Shown here in pieces: positions 54,901 through 63,196 of a DNA stretch of 64,000 bases. The DNA is from Bacillota bacterium (lineage in GTDB: Bacteria > Bacillota > Clostridia > Peptostreptococcales > Anaerovoracaceae). Each line of letters opens with the position of its first letter. Within the stretch, counting starts at the first letter, position 1. The position numbers and the translations under genes are program-made. The notes below the pieces were generated by a model. The model did no database searches. It was not told the DNA's origin and worked only from the letters and a program-made list of their open reading frames with translations. The DNA lies in NCBI GenBank assembly GCA_017417045.1, contig JAFPZZ010000026.1, forward strand, positions 1-64,000. Direction: 5' to 3'.

Positions 54901-55191
54901 TTACAGTCCTTCGAAGAAGTCGATCGGCTTGCTGCTCTCGGAGAGGGTCACGATAGCCTTCTTATAGGAAGGAGTGACGCCCTTGGTGAGTCCGCGCCTT
55001 CTTACCTTGCCGTCGATGTTCATCACGTTGACTCTGACGACCTCGACCCCGAAGATCTCTTCGACTGCTGCCTTGATCTGGGGCTTGGTGGCGTTTACGT
55101 CGACTTTGAAAGTGTACTTTCTTTCGGCTGCGTCATCCATGCTCTTTTCAGAGACGACCGGAGCCTTGATGATATCGTATGCGGTCTTCAT
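54901..55191 (-). CDS. rplW: 50S ribosomal protein L23
   Basis: 96 residues: DIIKAPVVSEKSMDDAAERKYTFKVDVNATKPQIKAAVEEIFGVEVV. Overlaps the rplD stop (TAATG). Confidence 0.98.
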   Translation of the reverse strand: MKTAYDIIKAPVVSEKSMDDAAERKYTFKVDVNATKPQIKAAVEEIFGVEVVRVNVMNIDGKVRRRGLTKGVTPSYKKAIVTLSESSKPIDFFEGL

Positions 55192-55814
55192 TATGCGTAC
55201 ACCTCCTGGATCTTCTCAGCCGCGTCCTTAGTGAGGATGAGGCTGGTGTGGCCTATGATCTCGTAGACGTTCATCTGGCCGACCTGGGAGACCTTGACTC
55301 CGGGAATGTTGGCCGCGCTCCTCATCACGTTCTCGTCGGTATCGGCGGTGATGATGAGTGCCTTCTTGGCTGCGCTGACGTTCTCGAGGACCTTGATCAT
55401 CTCCTTGGTCTTGGGAGCCTCGAAGCCGAGGCTGTCGATCACGATGAGATCATTCTCCTGAAGCTTGGAAGAGAGCGCTGAGAACATCGCGAGCCTTCTG
55501 AGCTTCTTGTTGATGGTATATCTGTAGCTTCTGGGCTTGGGAGCGAATACCACGCCGCCGCCGATCTGCGACGGGTCAGTGGAATGTCCCTGCCTGTGAC
55601 GGCCGGTGCCCTTCTGTCTGAAAGGCTTGCGTCCGCCTCCTCTTACCTCGCCTCTGGTCAGAGCTGACTGAGTGCCCTGTCTCTGGTTGGCCAGGTAGTT
55701 CTTGATGACTTCGTGTACAGCGTACTCGTTCGGCTCGATGCCGAAGATGGCGTCGCTGAGTTCGATGGTGCCTGCGTCGGCGCCGGTCATGCTGAGCATC
55801 TTTACTGTTGCCAT
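55191..55814 (-). CDS. rplD: 50S ribosomal protein L4
   Basis: 207 residues: RQGTQSALTRGEVRGGGRKPFRQKGTGRHRQGHSTDPSQIGGGVVFAP (tunnel loop). L4 also autoregulates S10 operons in some bacteria. Confidence 0.98.
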   Translation of the reverse strand: MATVKMLSMTGADAGTIELSDAIFGIEPNEYAVHEVIKNYLANQRQGTQSALTRGEVRGGGRKPFRQKGTGRHRQGHSTDPSQIGGGVVFAPKPRSYRYTINKKLRRLAMFSALSSKLQENDLIVIDSLGFEAPKTKEMIKVLENVSAAKKALIITADTDENVMRSAANIPGVKVSQVGQMNVYEIIGHTSLILTKDAAEKIQEVYA

Positions 55815-55838
55815 TTTGACTTCCTCCTTTCCTTTCCG

Positions 55839-56474
55839 CTATTTACCCTGTCCCTTGACAGCGGTGCGGATACGAAGGAGTCCGCCCTTGTTTCCCGGAA
55901 CTGCGCCCTTGACGAGCATGAGGTTTCTTTCAGGTATTATCTTTACGAGCTCGAGATTCTGTACCGTTACGGTGTCCCTGCCGGTCCTTCCGGGGCCGTC
56001 GTTGCCCTTGAATACCCTGGAGGGATAGGTGGCTGCCGCGAGGCCGCCGGGGAGTCTCTTGTGCTTGGAACCGTGGCTCATGGGTCCTCTTCTGTGGTGA
56101 TGGCGCTTGATGTTGCCCTGAGTACCCTTACCCTTGGAAGTGCCGGTGATGTCGAGCTTGGTGCCCTCCTCGAAATCGGCAACTGTGATGGTCTGTCCGA
56201 GTTCGTAGCTCTCGCCCTCTTCGGGTCTGAACTCGCCGAGGTGCTTCTTGTAGCCGACGCCGGCCTTATCGAAGTGTCCTCTCTCGGGCTTGATGGTCCT
56301 GGATTCCTTCTTGTCTTCGAAGCCGATCTGCACTCCGTAGTAGCCGTCGGTCTCGACCGTCTTGATCTGGGTCACGACTGCGGGGCCAGCTTCGATGACG
56401 GTTACGGGGATGATCTCTCCGGCTTCGGAGAAGATCTGGGTCATCGCGACCTTTTTCCCTAAAATCGCTTTCAT
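55839..56474 (-). CDS. rplC: 50S ribosomal protein L3
   Basis: 211 residues from MKAILGKKVAMTQIFSEAGE at 56474; the 15-codon upstream in-frame extension lies within the spacer and is rejected. RHHHRRGPMSHGSKHKRLPGG is the conserved loop. Confidence 0.98.
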   Translation of the reverse strand: MKAILGKKVAMTQIFSEAGEIIPVTVIEAGPAVVTQIKTVETDGYYGVQIGFEDKKESRTIKPERGHFDKAGVGYKKHLGEFRPEEGESYELGQTITVADFEEGTKLDITGTSKGKGTQGNIKRHHHRRGPMSHGSKHKRLPGGLAAATYPSRVFKGNDGPGRTGRDTVTVQNLELVKIIPERNLMLVKGAVPGNKGGLLRIRTAVKGQGK

Positions 56475-56556
56475 TCTTTTTCCTCCTAAGTTCTTACAGC
56501 GGATCGGTCGCCCGATCATACTAAGTCCGTTAGTAATCTATGTTAACTAAGGGTAC

Positions 56557-56865
56557 TTACAGTTTGATCTCGATATCTACGCCTGCGGGCATGTCCATCT
56601 TCATGAGGGTGTCCATGGTCTTGGCCGTAGGATTGATGATATCGATCAGCCTCTTGTGAGTTCTCTGTTCGAACTGCTCGCGGCTGTCCTTGTACTTGTG
56701 GACCGCTCTGAGGATGGTGACGACTTCCTTCTCGGTGGGGAGAGGGATGGGTCCGTTTACCTCGGCTCCGGTCTTCTTGGCTGCCTCAACGATCCTCTCG
56801 GCGGACTGGTCCAGCGCCTTGTGATCGTAGGCCTTGAGTCTGATTCTGATCTTCTGACTGCTCAT
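56557..56865 (-). CDS. rpsJ: 30S ribosomal protein S10
   Basis: 102 residues: [70 protein letters not shown]. First gene of the operon; SD CAGGAGG. Also part of NusB-S10 antitermination. Confidence 0.99.
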   Translation of the reverse strand: MSSQKIRIRLKAYDHKALDQSAERIVEAAKKTGAEVNGPIPLPTEKEVVTILRAVHKYKDSREQFEQRTHKRLIDIINPTAKTMDTLMKMDMPAGVDIEIKL

Positions 56866-57182
56866 TTTTTCCTCCTGATGCTTGATGCGGCTTTGCCGCT
56901 CTTATTCTTTTCACACATTTTCGCCATTCTGTGTGAAGGTCGTCCCGCCCTCTGTTTTCAAGGGACCGCGGACTTTCAGTTCCGCTTTTGGGGCCTGCAT
57001 GCAACTCGTTATACGGCTCCGTGTGTTTCGTATTCCTTTACTCAAAACAAAAGATGCGAGAACTCCTCCGCCGGATTCTCGGACCCGACGATTCTCGGCA
57101 GAAATTCCCTGATGGCACAGCAACTTCCTGCGTCTTGGCCGATTTGGGCATAGTTTGACCTATGGCCCGTTCTCAAGCAAGC
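56866..57182 (-). promoter_or_regulatory. About 315-nt leader of the S10 operon
   Basis: Untranslated stretch between the promoter and rpsJ. It holds a strong interrupted stem at 57057-57097 (outer CGAGAA/TTCTCG, inner pairing of GTCGG with CCGGC), and a GCGGA/TCCGC hairpin near 56970. No ORF with an SD stands out. Size and structure suggest an autoregulatory leader, but it does not match a leader class known to me. Confidence 0.55.
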
Positions 57183-57188
57183 TTTATC

Positions 57189-57217
57189 AATATACAACCG
57201 AAGCGAGGATAATGCAA
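57189..57217 (-). promoter_or_regulatory. SigmaA promoter of the S10-spc-alpha operon
   Basis: Minus strand TTGCAT (57212-57217), 17-bp spacer, TATATT (57189-57194), with an A/T-rich run of AAAAAAG and GAAAAAG just upstream that resembles an UP element. Confidence 0.85.
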
Positions 57218-57536
57218 GTACTTTTTTAAACTTTTTCGGCTTTTTTCGGTGAGGCGAAAAGCTTTATTTTTCAAGGCCTCAGGGGACGTCAGACGTCCCT
57301 CGGGAAGGGCACGACACTGTGAACGCTCCCGGGTGTTTCTTTATATCCCAAATATAGTGGGGCGCCCCGAAGGACGCCCCAAGATAGCGTATATAAGGCT
57401 TTCACCGCTGCAGTTCTATGAGTATATCATATAGCTTCTATACGGTTTTCGATAGCTGAACGGGCAGAGCGCAGAACGTAAGGTTCTGCGCGCGCCACAC
57501 CGCGGGACATGCGCAGCCAAGACCCCGCGCGCCGCC
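57218..57536 (-). other. Gap between the MORN-AAA+ gene and the S10 promoter
   Basis: No gene seen. It contains three hairpins: GCGCAGAAC/GTTCTGCGC (57469-57491) about 46 nt after the MORN-AAA+ stop, GGGGCG/CGCCCC (57359-57380) with inner CC/GG pairing, and GGGACGT/ACGTCCC (57281-57300). The first two are plausible terminators but have weak T runs. Confidence 0.5.
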
Positions 57537-60500
57537 TTACAGATCCTCGTCTGCGATCGTTATGAAGTCCGCGTCGCTGAGCTCCGAAAGATCGGACTCG
57601 TTTATCCTCTCGTTGTGCTTTTCCACAACCTTGTCGCAGAGGTTGCGCACTCCTCGGGCGTTGCCGAAGTCCTTGGCCTTTATGTTCTCTTCTATGAGCG
57701 GGACGAGCTTTTCGTCGCTGACCTTCACCTCGTAGCCCCTCTTTGCGAGCTCCTTCCTGAAGATCTCGGCGAGCTGCACCGGCGTGTAGTCCTCGAACTC
57801 CACGACTCTCGGGAGGCGGCTCCTGAGCCCCGGGTTGCTGTCCAGGAACTCCGACATCTCCTTGGTGTAGCCCGCGAGTATGACCGCGAGGTTCTCGCGG
57901 TTGTTCTCTATCTCGCTGACGAGGGTGTTTACCGCCTCTATGCCGAAGCTGTCGTTCTCGCCCATGACGAGCGAATAGGCCTCGTCTATGAAGAGTATGC
58001 CGCCGAAGGCGCGGTGTACGGCCTCCTTGACCTTGATCGCGGTCTCGCCCTGATAGCGTCCCACGAGGTCCGCGCGCACGCACTCCACGAAGACGTCCGG
58101 GCGCTTGAGAAGGCCGAGGTGGTAGTATATCCTGGACAGCAGCCTCGCCACGGTCGTCTTGCCCGTGCCGGGGTTGCCGGTGAACACCATGTTTATCTGG
58201 GCGGGAGCGGAGGAGATCAAAAGACCCCTCTTCCTGCTCTCGTTCTGTATCCTGACTCCGCGAACGAAGCTCTGTATCTCTGACTTGACCCCTTCGAGGC
58301 CCGTGAGCTCGTTCAGCTGCGCCATGCAGGAGTCGAGCGTGGAGACGTCGCTCTGCGGCTTTCCGAAATCGTCGGCCTCGAGCACCTGCAGCTGCTCTGC
58401 GCCGAGCTCCCCGCTCATCTCGCTGAGCCTCATGGCCTGGCGCTCTATGGCCTCGTCCAGAAGCCTTCGCGCGTAGCGGGCGTTGTCGAAGGTCTCGTCT
58501 ATCTTCTCGCGCTCAATCATCGCGAGTATGACGGGCCGGGCTTCCTTTTTTATAAGGAAGTGCTTGGACGCCGCCATGGACACTAGTATGTCGGTCAGCT
58601 CGTCAGCGCTGTAGTCGCCTATGGTCACCTTGTGATCGAAGCGCGACGCGAGGCCCGGGTTCGCGAGGCGCATCATCTCGTTCATCTCGTCCGCGTAGCC
58701 GGCCATGATGACGCAGTACTCGCCCCTGTGGTCCTCCATGTCTTTTAGAAGAGTGTCTATGGCTTCGCTTCCGAAGTCCTTTGTATCGCCCTTCTTGAAC
58801 AGCGAGTAGGCCTCGTCTATGAAGAGCGTGCCGCCGCGCGCCGATTCGATGGCGGCGCTGGTAAGCTTGGCCGTCTGGCCTATGTACTCCCCGACGAGCT
58901 TCGAGCGGTCGACCTCTACCAGGGTCTCCTCCGGGAGTATGCCCATATCGCAGAGCATGCGCCCTATGATGCGGGCGACCGTGGTCTTGCCCGTGCCCGG
59001 GCTGCCTGTGATTATGAAATAGTAGCCCTGCTTGCTCTGCTTGAGCCCCAGGGTCTTTTGGCGCATCGAATCTATGCGGAAGCGCTTGTAGAGCTTGTCG
59101 AGCTGGTCCTTGACGCTCTCCATGCCTATGACGTCCGCGAAATACGGCTGCAGCTCGGCAGCGTATTTGCCGTTGCCGTCGTACTGCACGTGCAGGAAGC
59201 GCTCGTCCGAGGGATCGAGCCTCAGGACGTCCGGGGAGAGCTCGTCATTTTCGGGAGCCTTTTTGCCGTTTCCAGAGGGCCCTTTCTTCGCTGAGGGATC
59301 CCTGCCTGAGGGATCCTTCTTTACGGAAGAGCCCTTCTTCGCGGAGGCGTCTTTCCCGGAGGATTTGTCCTTTCCCGTGAAGCCTTTTGCGGAGCCATCG
59401 TCCTCCGCGGCCTCCTCGCCTATCTTCCTGCCGCCCGAGTAATGCTCTATGGCTTTGCTGCCGTCAGGATAGACGACGGTAAAGCTGCCGTCCATCATAT
59501 CCCCCTTGTAGCGGCCCGTGTAGCTGACGCCCTCGGGCGAGGTATAGGTCCCGAGTCCTTCCTTGCTGTACGAGTTGTCTATTATCTTAAGTTCGCCCCT
59601 GTAGACCCCGCCGTCATTGTAGCGCATCTCGGCGGTGCCCACGGTCTCCCAGCCCCTGAAGGTCCCCTTGAGCTCGCTGCCCTCGATGGGCCAGCTGTTC
59701 GTGCCGGGGCCGTTTTGCACGTCGTCTTCGTATTCGCCTTCGAACACGTTCCTGACGTTCCAGCTATCGTCGCAGTAAGAAGCCTTGCCGTGTCCCCAGC
59801 GCCTGTTGTTTCTCCAGTAGCCCTCGAATATCTCGCGAGAATCGGGGAAGGTCGCCTTGCCGTAGCCGTCCCAGTCGCCGTTTTTGAAGTGTCCTTCGTA
59901 TACGTGGCCGTCGGCGTACTCTATCCTGCCTTCGCCGTTGGGCTCTCCGGACTTCACTTCTCCCACGTATACGGCTCCGTCGCCGTATCTTATGGTGCCG
60001 GTCCTGGACTGCTGCCCTGCGCTGTTCTTCGCCCCCGCACAGCTGCTGCCCTTGGCGCCGCCGCGGTCTCCGGAGCCTTCCGCGGAGTCTTTCCCGGATG
60101 GAAGCGCCGCATTTCCCTCCTCGGGCACGAACCGCCTTTCGAATTCCCCGGCGCTCACCTTTTTGCCTTCAATGTAATACTCGGTCTCTTCCCTGTCCGG
60201 ATAGGAGATCTTGAACCTTCCGTGTCTCTTGTCGTTTTTGAAGCTGCCGTAGCTCTTCACGCCGCCGGCCGTGGTCAGCACGCCGTAGCCCGTCTTGCAG
60301 TAGCTTCCGTTGTATATGTCGAGCAGGCCCCTATAGACCGAGCCGTCGGCGTAGCGCATGGTGGCCTTGCCAACCACGTAGTGTCCGTTGAAGTCCCCGC
60401 TCAGTTCGCAGTCCTGGGCCGGCCAGGTGTTCACCCCCGGGCCCTTCCTGACGTCGTTTTCGAACTCTCCTTCGAATATCGAGCTGACGCTGCCGTCCTC

Positions 60501-60764
60501 CTTGAAGAAGGTCTCCTTGCCGTGGCCGTGGCGCTTGTCGTATCTCCAGTAGCCCTCGTATTCTGAGTTGCTGCTGCGAAGCTTCGCCCTGCCGTAGCCG
60601 TGGCGCCTGCCGTCGTCGAAGCCGCCGTCGTAGGTGCTGCCGTCGGCGTAGATCATGCTTCCGACGCCAGTGACTTTTCCGTACTGCATCTCGCCGACGT
60701 ATACGGTGCCGTCCTCGTATTCGACGCGGTAATTCCCGCCAAATAGTCTCTTTGTCCTGGGCAT
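57537..60764 (-). CDS. MORN-repeat protein fused to two CbbX/SpoVK-type AAA+ ATPase domains
   Basis: 1075 residues. Residues 8-215 and 255-465 are two parallel blocks of MORN repeats (YADGSTYDGGFDDGRRHGYG, YRNDGGVYRGEL-like units), each with the same internal order, separated by a Ser/Gly linker. Residues 466-535 are a Lys/Ser/Gly/Pro linker. AAA+ 1: Walker A GSPGTGKTT (about 585), Walker B TLFIDEAYSL (about 645), sensor CVIMAGYADEMNEMM with arginine-finger-like NPGLASRF. AAA+ 2: GNPGTGKTT (about 861), ILFIDEAYSL (about 921), VILAGYTKEM and NPGLRSRL. Both ATPase sites look active. Close in type to SpoVK/CbbX/EccA AAA+ proteins; MORN repeats often bind lipids or proteins. It starts 2 nt after the small acidic ORF, so the two form an operon. 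Function unknown. Confidence 0.9.
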   Translation of the reverse strand: MPRTKRLFGGNYRVEYEDGTVYVGEMQYGKVTGVGSMIYADGSTYDGGFDDGRRHGYGRAKLRSSNSEYEGYWRYDKRHGHGKETFFKEDGSVSSIFEGEFENDVRKGPGVNTWPAQDCELSGDFNGHYVVGKATMRYADGSVYRGLLDIYNGSYCKTGYGVLTTAGGVKSYGSFKNDKRHGRFKISYPDREETEYYIEGKKVSAGEFERRFVPEEGNAALPSGKDSAEGSGDRGGAKGSSCAGAKNSAGQQSRTGTIRYGDGAVYVGEVKSGEPNGEGRIEYADGHVYEGHFKNGDWDGYGKATFPDSREIFEGYWRNNRRWGHGKASYCDDSWNVRNVFEGEYEDDVQNGPGTNSWPIEGSELKGTFRGWETVGTAEMRYNDGGVYRGELKIIDNSYSKEGLGTYTSPEGVSYTGRYKGDMMDGSFTVVYPDGSKAIEHYSGGRKIGEEAAEDDGSAKGFTGKDKSSGKDASAKKGSSVKKDPSGRDPSAKKGPSGNGKKAPENDELSPDVLRLDPSDERFLHVQYDGNGKYAAELQPYFADVIGMESVKDQLDKLYKRFRIDSMRQKTLGLKQSKQGYYFIITGSPGTGKTTVARIIGRMLCDMGILPEETLVEVDRSKLVGEYIGQTAKLTSAAIESARGGTLFIDEAYSLFKKGDTKDFGSEAIDTLLKDMEDHRGEYCVIMAGYADEMNEMMRLANPGLASRFDHKVTIGDYSADELTDILVSMAASKHFLIKKEARPVILAMIEREKIDETFDNARYARRLLDEAIERQAMRLSEMSGELGAEQLQVLEADDFGKPQSDVSTLDSCMAQLNELTGLEGVKSEIQSFVRGVRIQNESRKRGLLISSAPAQINMVFTGNPGTGKTTVARLLSRIYYHLGLLKRPDVFVECVRADLVGRYQGETAIKVKEAVHRAFGGILFIDEAYSLVMGENDSFGIEAVNTLVSEIENNRENLAVILAGYTKEMSEFLDSNPGLRSRLPRVVEFEDYTPVQLAEIFRKELAKRGYEVKVSDEKLVPLIEENIKAKDFGNARGVRNLCDKVVEKHNERINESDLSELSDADFITIADEDL

Positions 60765-60766
60765 TT

Positions 60767-61360
60767 CTATCGCTCCTGCTTGATGACGCCCATCTCGTAC
60801 CTTTCGAGCACGGGCATGAGCTCGGAATACACCGCTTCGGCTGCTTCGTCTTCGGGGGAGTTTTCGGAGAGGATCTCGGCCGCATCGTCCTCGTGCGCGT
60901 CTTCGGAGAGGATCTCAGCCGTCGCACCGAGCTCCATGCGTTCCCTGTCCATGTCTATATGTTCTAGCCTCAGGGTCCCGAAGCCATATTCGGCCGGAAG
61001 CCCGCAGAACTCTAGCACGTCGAGCACGTCCTCGGACGCAAAGCTCACGCCTTTTAGGAACTCCAGAAGCACGCCGAGGGAACTTCCTCCCCAGAGCTCC
61101 GGCGCTTCGGAAAAGACCTGGATGCTCCTGCCCCTGGCCCTGCAGCCTATGGGAAAGCCGGTAAGGCTCCTGAACGCGGCCACTGACTCCCTGACGGCGG
61201 CGTTGTTCGCCCCGGTGAGCACGGCGCTCCCGCTAGCGCGGTCCGCCTTTAGGGAGCTCAGCTGCACCCCGGGCTCCGCGGCAGCGGCCTTATGCATTTT
61301 TTTGACTATGTCGAAGCTAATGGTCTTCATCGTCCCATCCTTTTGGATCGGAGGGTCCAC
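60767..61360 (-). CDS. Acidic protein of unknown function, partner of the MORN-AAA+ protein
   Basis: 197 residues, not recognised. The GTG at 61360 follows a perfect AGGAGG by 8 nt; an ATG at 61330 behind AGGATG gives MKTISFDIVKKMHKAAA. Residues about 10-110 look like a small alpha/beta domain; residues 145-175 are acidic with two copies of a 13-residue unit (AEILSEDAHEDDA, AEILSENSPEDEA). No signal peptide or membrane helix. It ends 2 nt before the MORN-AAA+ start. Confidence 0.75.
   Translation of the reverse strand: MDPPIQKDGTMKTISFDIVKKMHKAAAAEPGVQLSSLKADRASGSAVLTGANNAAVRESVAAFRSLTGFPIGCRARGRSIQVFSEAPELWGGSSLGVLLEFLKGVSFASEDVLDVLEFCGLPAEYGFGTLRLEHIDMDRERMELGATAEILSEDAHEDDAAEILSENSPEDEAAEAVYSELMPVLERYEMGVIKQER
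60861..60923 (-). repeat. 39-bp direct repeat in the acidic ORF
   Basis: TTTTCGGAGAGGATCTCGGC (60861) and TCTTCGGAGAGGATCTCAGC (60900) are offset by 39 nt and encode the repeated acidic 13-residue unit. Confidence 0.75.
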
Positions 61361-61453
61361 GCGGCATTCCTCCTGTTTTGGGAAGCCCGCGCGCTGCGTT
61401 TGCTTAAAAAGCTGATCTGTCCTATCCGCCGTTTTTTGCGAAGCCGGACAGCC

Positions 61454-62830
61454 CTACCTGCCGTTCTTCGGGAAGCTCACGGAGCTGCGGCTGAATGGCT
61501 CGGTGTTGAGGTACTGCTCTCCTATGAGCTCGGTCATGGACTTGAGCGCCGCCTGAGCGCGGCTCACGTGGCCCGAATAGTTCAGCATCTCGTTGTTCTC
61601 GAAGCCTTCCGTGAGGGGGATTATCCCGTACTCGTAAGTCCCGCCCTTGGAGTACCTGTCGACCCAGGTCGGGATAAAGGAGACTTCCGTTATCTCATGC
61701 CTTCCGTCGTTCTTGCAGACCCTGACGCGCACGCAGGCTATCATGCCCTGCTCGGTCTTGGCAGCGGTCGCGGTCCCGAAATCGCCGGAAAGGCTCTCAG
61801 TCCTCTGATTGGATATGAAATTGCCCATGGAGTAGAACACGGGGACGGTCTTTTCCCCGCTCTCGGTCTCCACCTTGAGCTCCTCTATCGCTTGCACCAC
61901 GTGCGGATGGGAGGCGAAGATGATGTCAGCCCCGGCGTCCGCCATCTTCTGCGCCATGTATTTCTGCCAGCGGTTCGGGGAATACTGGTATTCCTCGCCC
62001 CAGTGCATGTAGAGTATGACGAGCTGCGCGCCCGCGTCCCTGGCGCTCTGCATCTGCTGGGCTATGACGGCGAGGTCCTGATCGAGGGCCGTCTCGTTGT
62101 CCTGGGTGAAGCTGTTTATGCACTCCACCGCCGCGTCGGAAAGTATCCCGGCGTTTATGGTGCGGCGTCCCCCGTTCCTCGGGGTCTCGTAAGTATAGGC
62201 CACTATGCCTATGTCTATTCCGTTGACGTTTACGATCTGCCAGCGGTCCTCGCCCGCGTGCTGGGCCCCGGAGACGGTCATCCCCATGCTCCTCAGCGCG
62301 TCAACGGTCCTCTCGGTCGTCGCGAGGCCGAGGTCATACATGTGGTTGTTGGCGAATATGGCCACGTCCACGCCCATGTTCCTGAGCTTGCAGCCCAAGC
62401 TGTCGGGTGCATTGAAGCTGGGATAGCCCAGATAAGGCCCGGAACCCTTGAGCGTGGTCTCCAGATTGGCCAGGGTGAGGTCGGCGTCCATCATGTAGGG
62501 CGCGACGTATTTAAAGTGGTTCTCCCAGTTGTAGTAGGCCCCGCCGTCTCGCTTCGCGGACTCGGTCTGGCCGGTGTGGGCCATGACGTCGCCTGCGCAG
62601 CGTATGCTGAGCTCTACCCAGCGCTCGGCCTCCATATCGGGAGCGACTGTCTTTACCGGAATCTCGGGCTCCGGCTCAGCCTTGGGAGCGAGCAGCCCGG
62701 GTATTATCTTTACTCCCGCGAACGCTACGAGCGCTATCAAAACAAGGCCAAGGCCCAGACGGACCTTCGCCCTGCGCTTTCTGGCGCGCTCCTCGCGGGC
62801 CTTTCTTCTCTGTGTCCTTGTTTCTTCCAT
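61454..62830 (-). CDS. CapA/PgsA family metallophosphatase-like protein
   Basis: 458 residues: cytoplasmic Arg/Lys-rich start, one membrane anchor (LGLGLVLIALVAFAGVKIIPGLL, about 25-47), then an extracytoplasmic PGA_cap domain with SIRCAGDVMAHTG, DLTLANLETTLKG, the GVDVAIFANNHMYDLGL metal motif and IIFASHPHVVQAIE. The family is linked to poly-gamma-glutamate capsules or peptidoglycan/teichoic acid hydrolysis; capBC are not adjacent, so a capsule role is not shown. Confidence 0.9.
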   Translation of the reverse strand: MEETRTQRRKAREERARKRRAKVRLGLGLVLIALVAFAGVKIIPGLLAPKAEPEPEIPVKTVAPDMEAERWVELSIRCAGDVMAHTGQTESAKRDGGAYYNWENHFKYVAPYMMDADLTLANLETTLKGSGPYLGYPSFNAPDSLGCKLRNMGVDVAIFANNHMYDLGLATTERTVDALRSMGMTVSGAQHAGEDRWQIVNVNGIDIGIVAYTYETPRNGGRRTINAGILSDAAVECINSFTQDNETALDQDLAVIAQQMQSARDAGAQLVILYMHWGEEYQYSPNRWQKYMAQKMADAGADIIFASHPHVVQAIEELKVETESGEKTVPVFYSMGNFISNQRTESLSGDFGTATAAKTEQGMIACVRVRVCKNDGRHEITEVSFIPTWVDRYSKGGTYEYGIIPLTEGFENNEMLNYSGHVSRAQAALKSMTELIGEQYLNTEPFSRSSVSFPKNGR

Positions 62831-62960
62831 CTGTCGTGAAATGTATCGGTCTAAAGCCCGGGCGCTGATCCCGCGGCTTCATCGTCAAAACGGCCGCAGC
62901 CTGAGGGGCGGTAGGCTCATGCCCGTCCGACCCGTCATGCCGCGGCGTCCTGATGCTTCG

Positions 62961-63188
62961 CTATGCTACTGCTTCTACGGAAGCTACTGCGTCTCCGAGG
63001 CTGTCCTTGAGGTATTCCTCTATGCCCATCTTTACGGTCATCTGAGCGTAGGGGCAGCCTGCGCAGTGGCCCTGGAGCCTTACGAGAACGGTCTTGTCCT
63101 CGGTGTAATCGACGAACTCGACGTCTCCGCCGTCCCTCTGCAGGAAGGGCCTTACCTGCTCAAGCGCAGCTATGATCTGCTCTCTCAT
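62961..63188 (-). CDS. NifU C-terminal-like Fe-S scaffold protein
   Basis: 75 residues from the ATG at 63188 (SD AGGAG). MREQIIAALEQVRPFLQRDGGDVEFVDY and GHCAGCPYAQMTVKMGIEEYL are typical of NifU C-terminal domains, with the C-x-x-C that holds an Fe-S cluster. Stands alone, 8 nt after an ABC substrate-binding gene. Confidence 0.92.
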   Translation of the reverse strand: MREQIIAALEQVRPFLQRDGGDVEFVDYTEDKTVLVRLQGHCAGCPYAQMTVKMGIEEYLKDSLGDAVASVEAVA

Positions 63189-63196
63189 TTTTTCTC

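Noticed and set aside
61292..62839. 515-residue plus-strand ORF over the CapA gene
   Set aside because: Mirror frame of a well-supported CapA-family gene; sequence resembles no protein.
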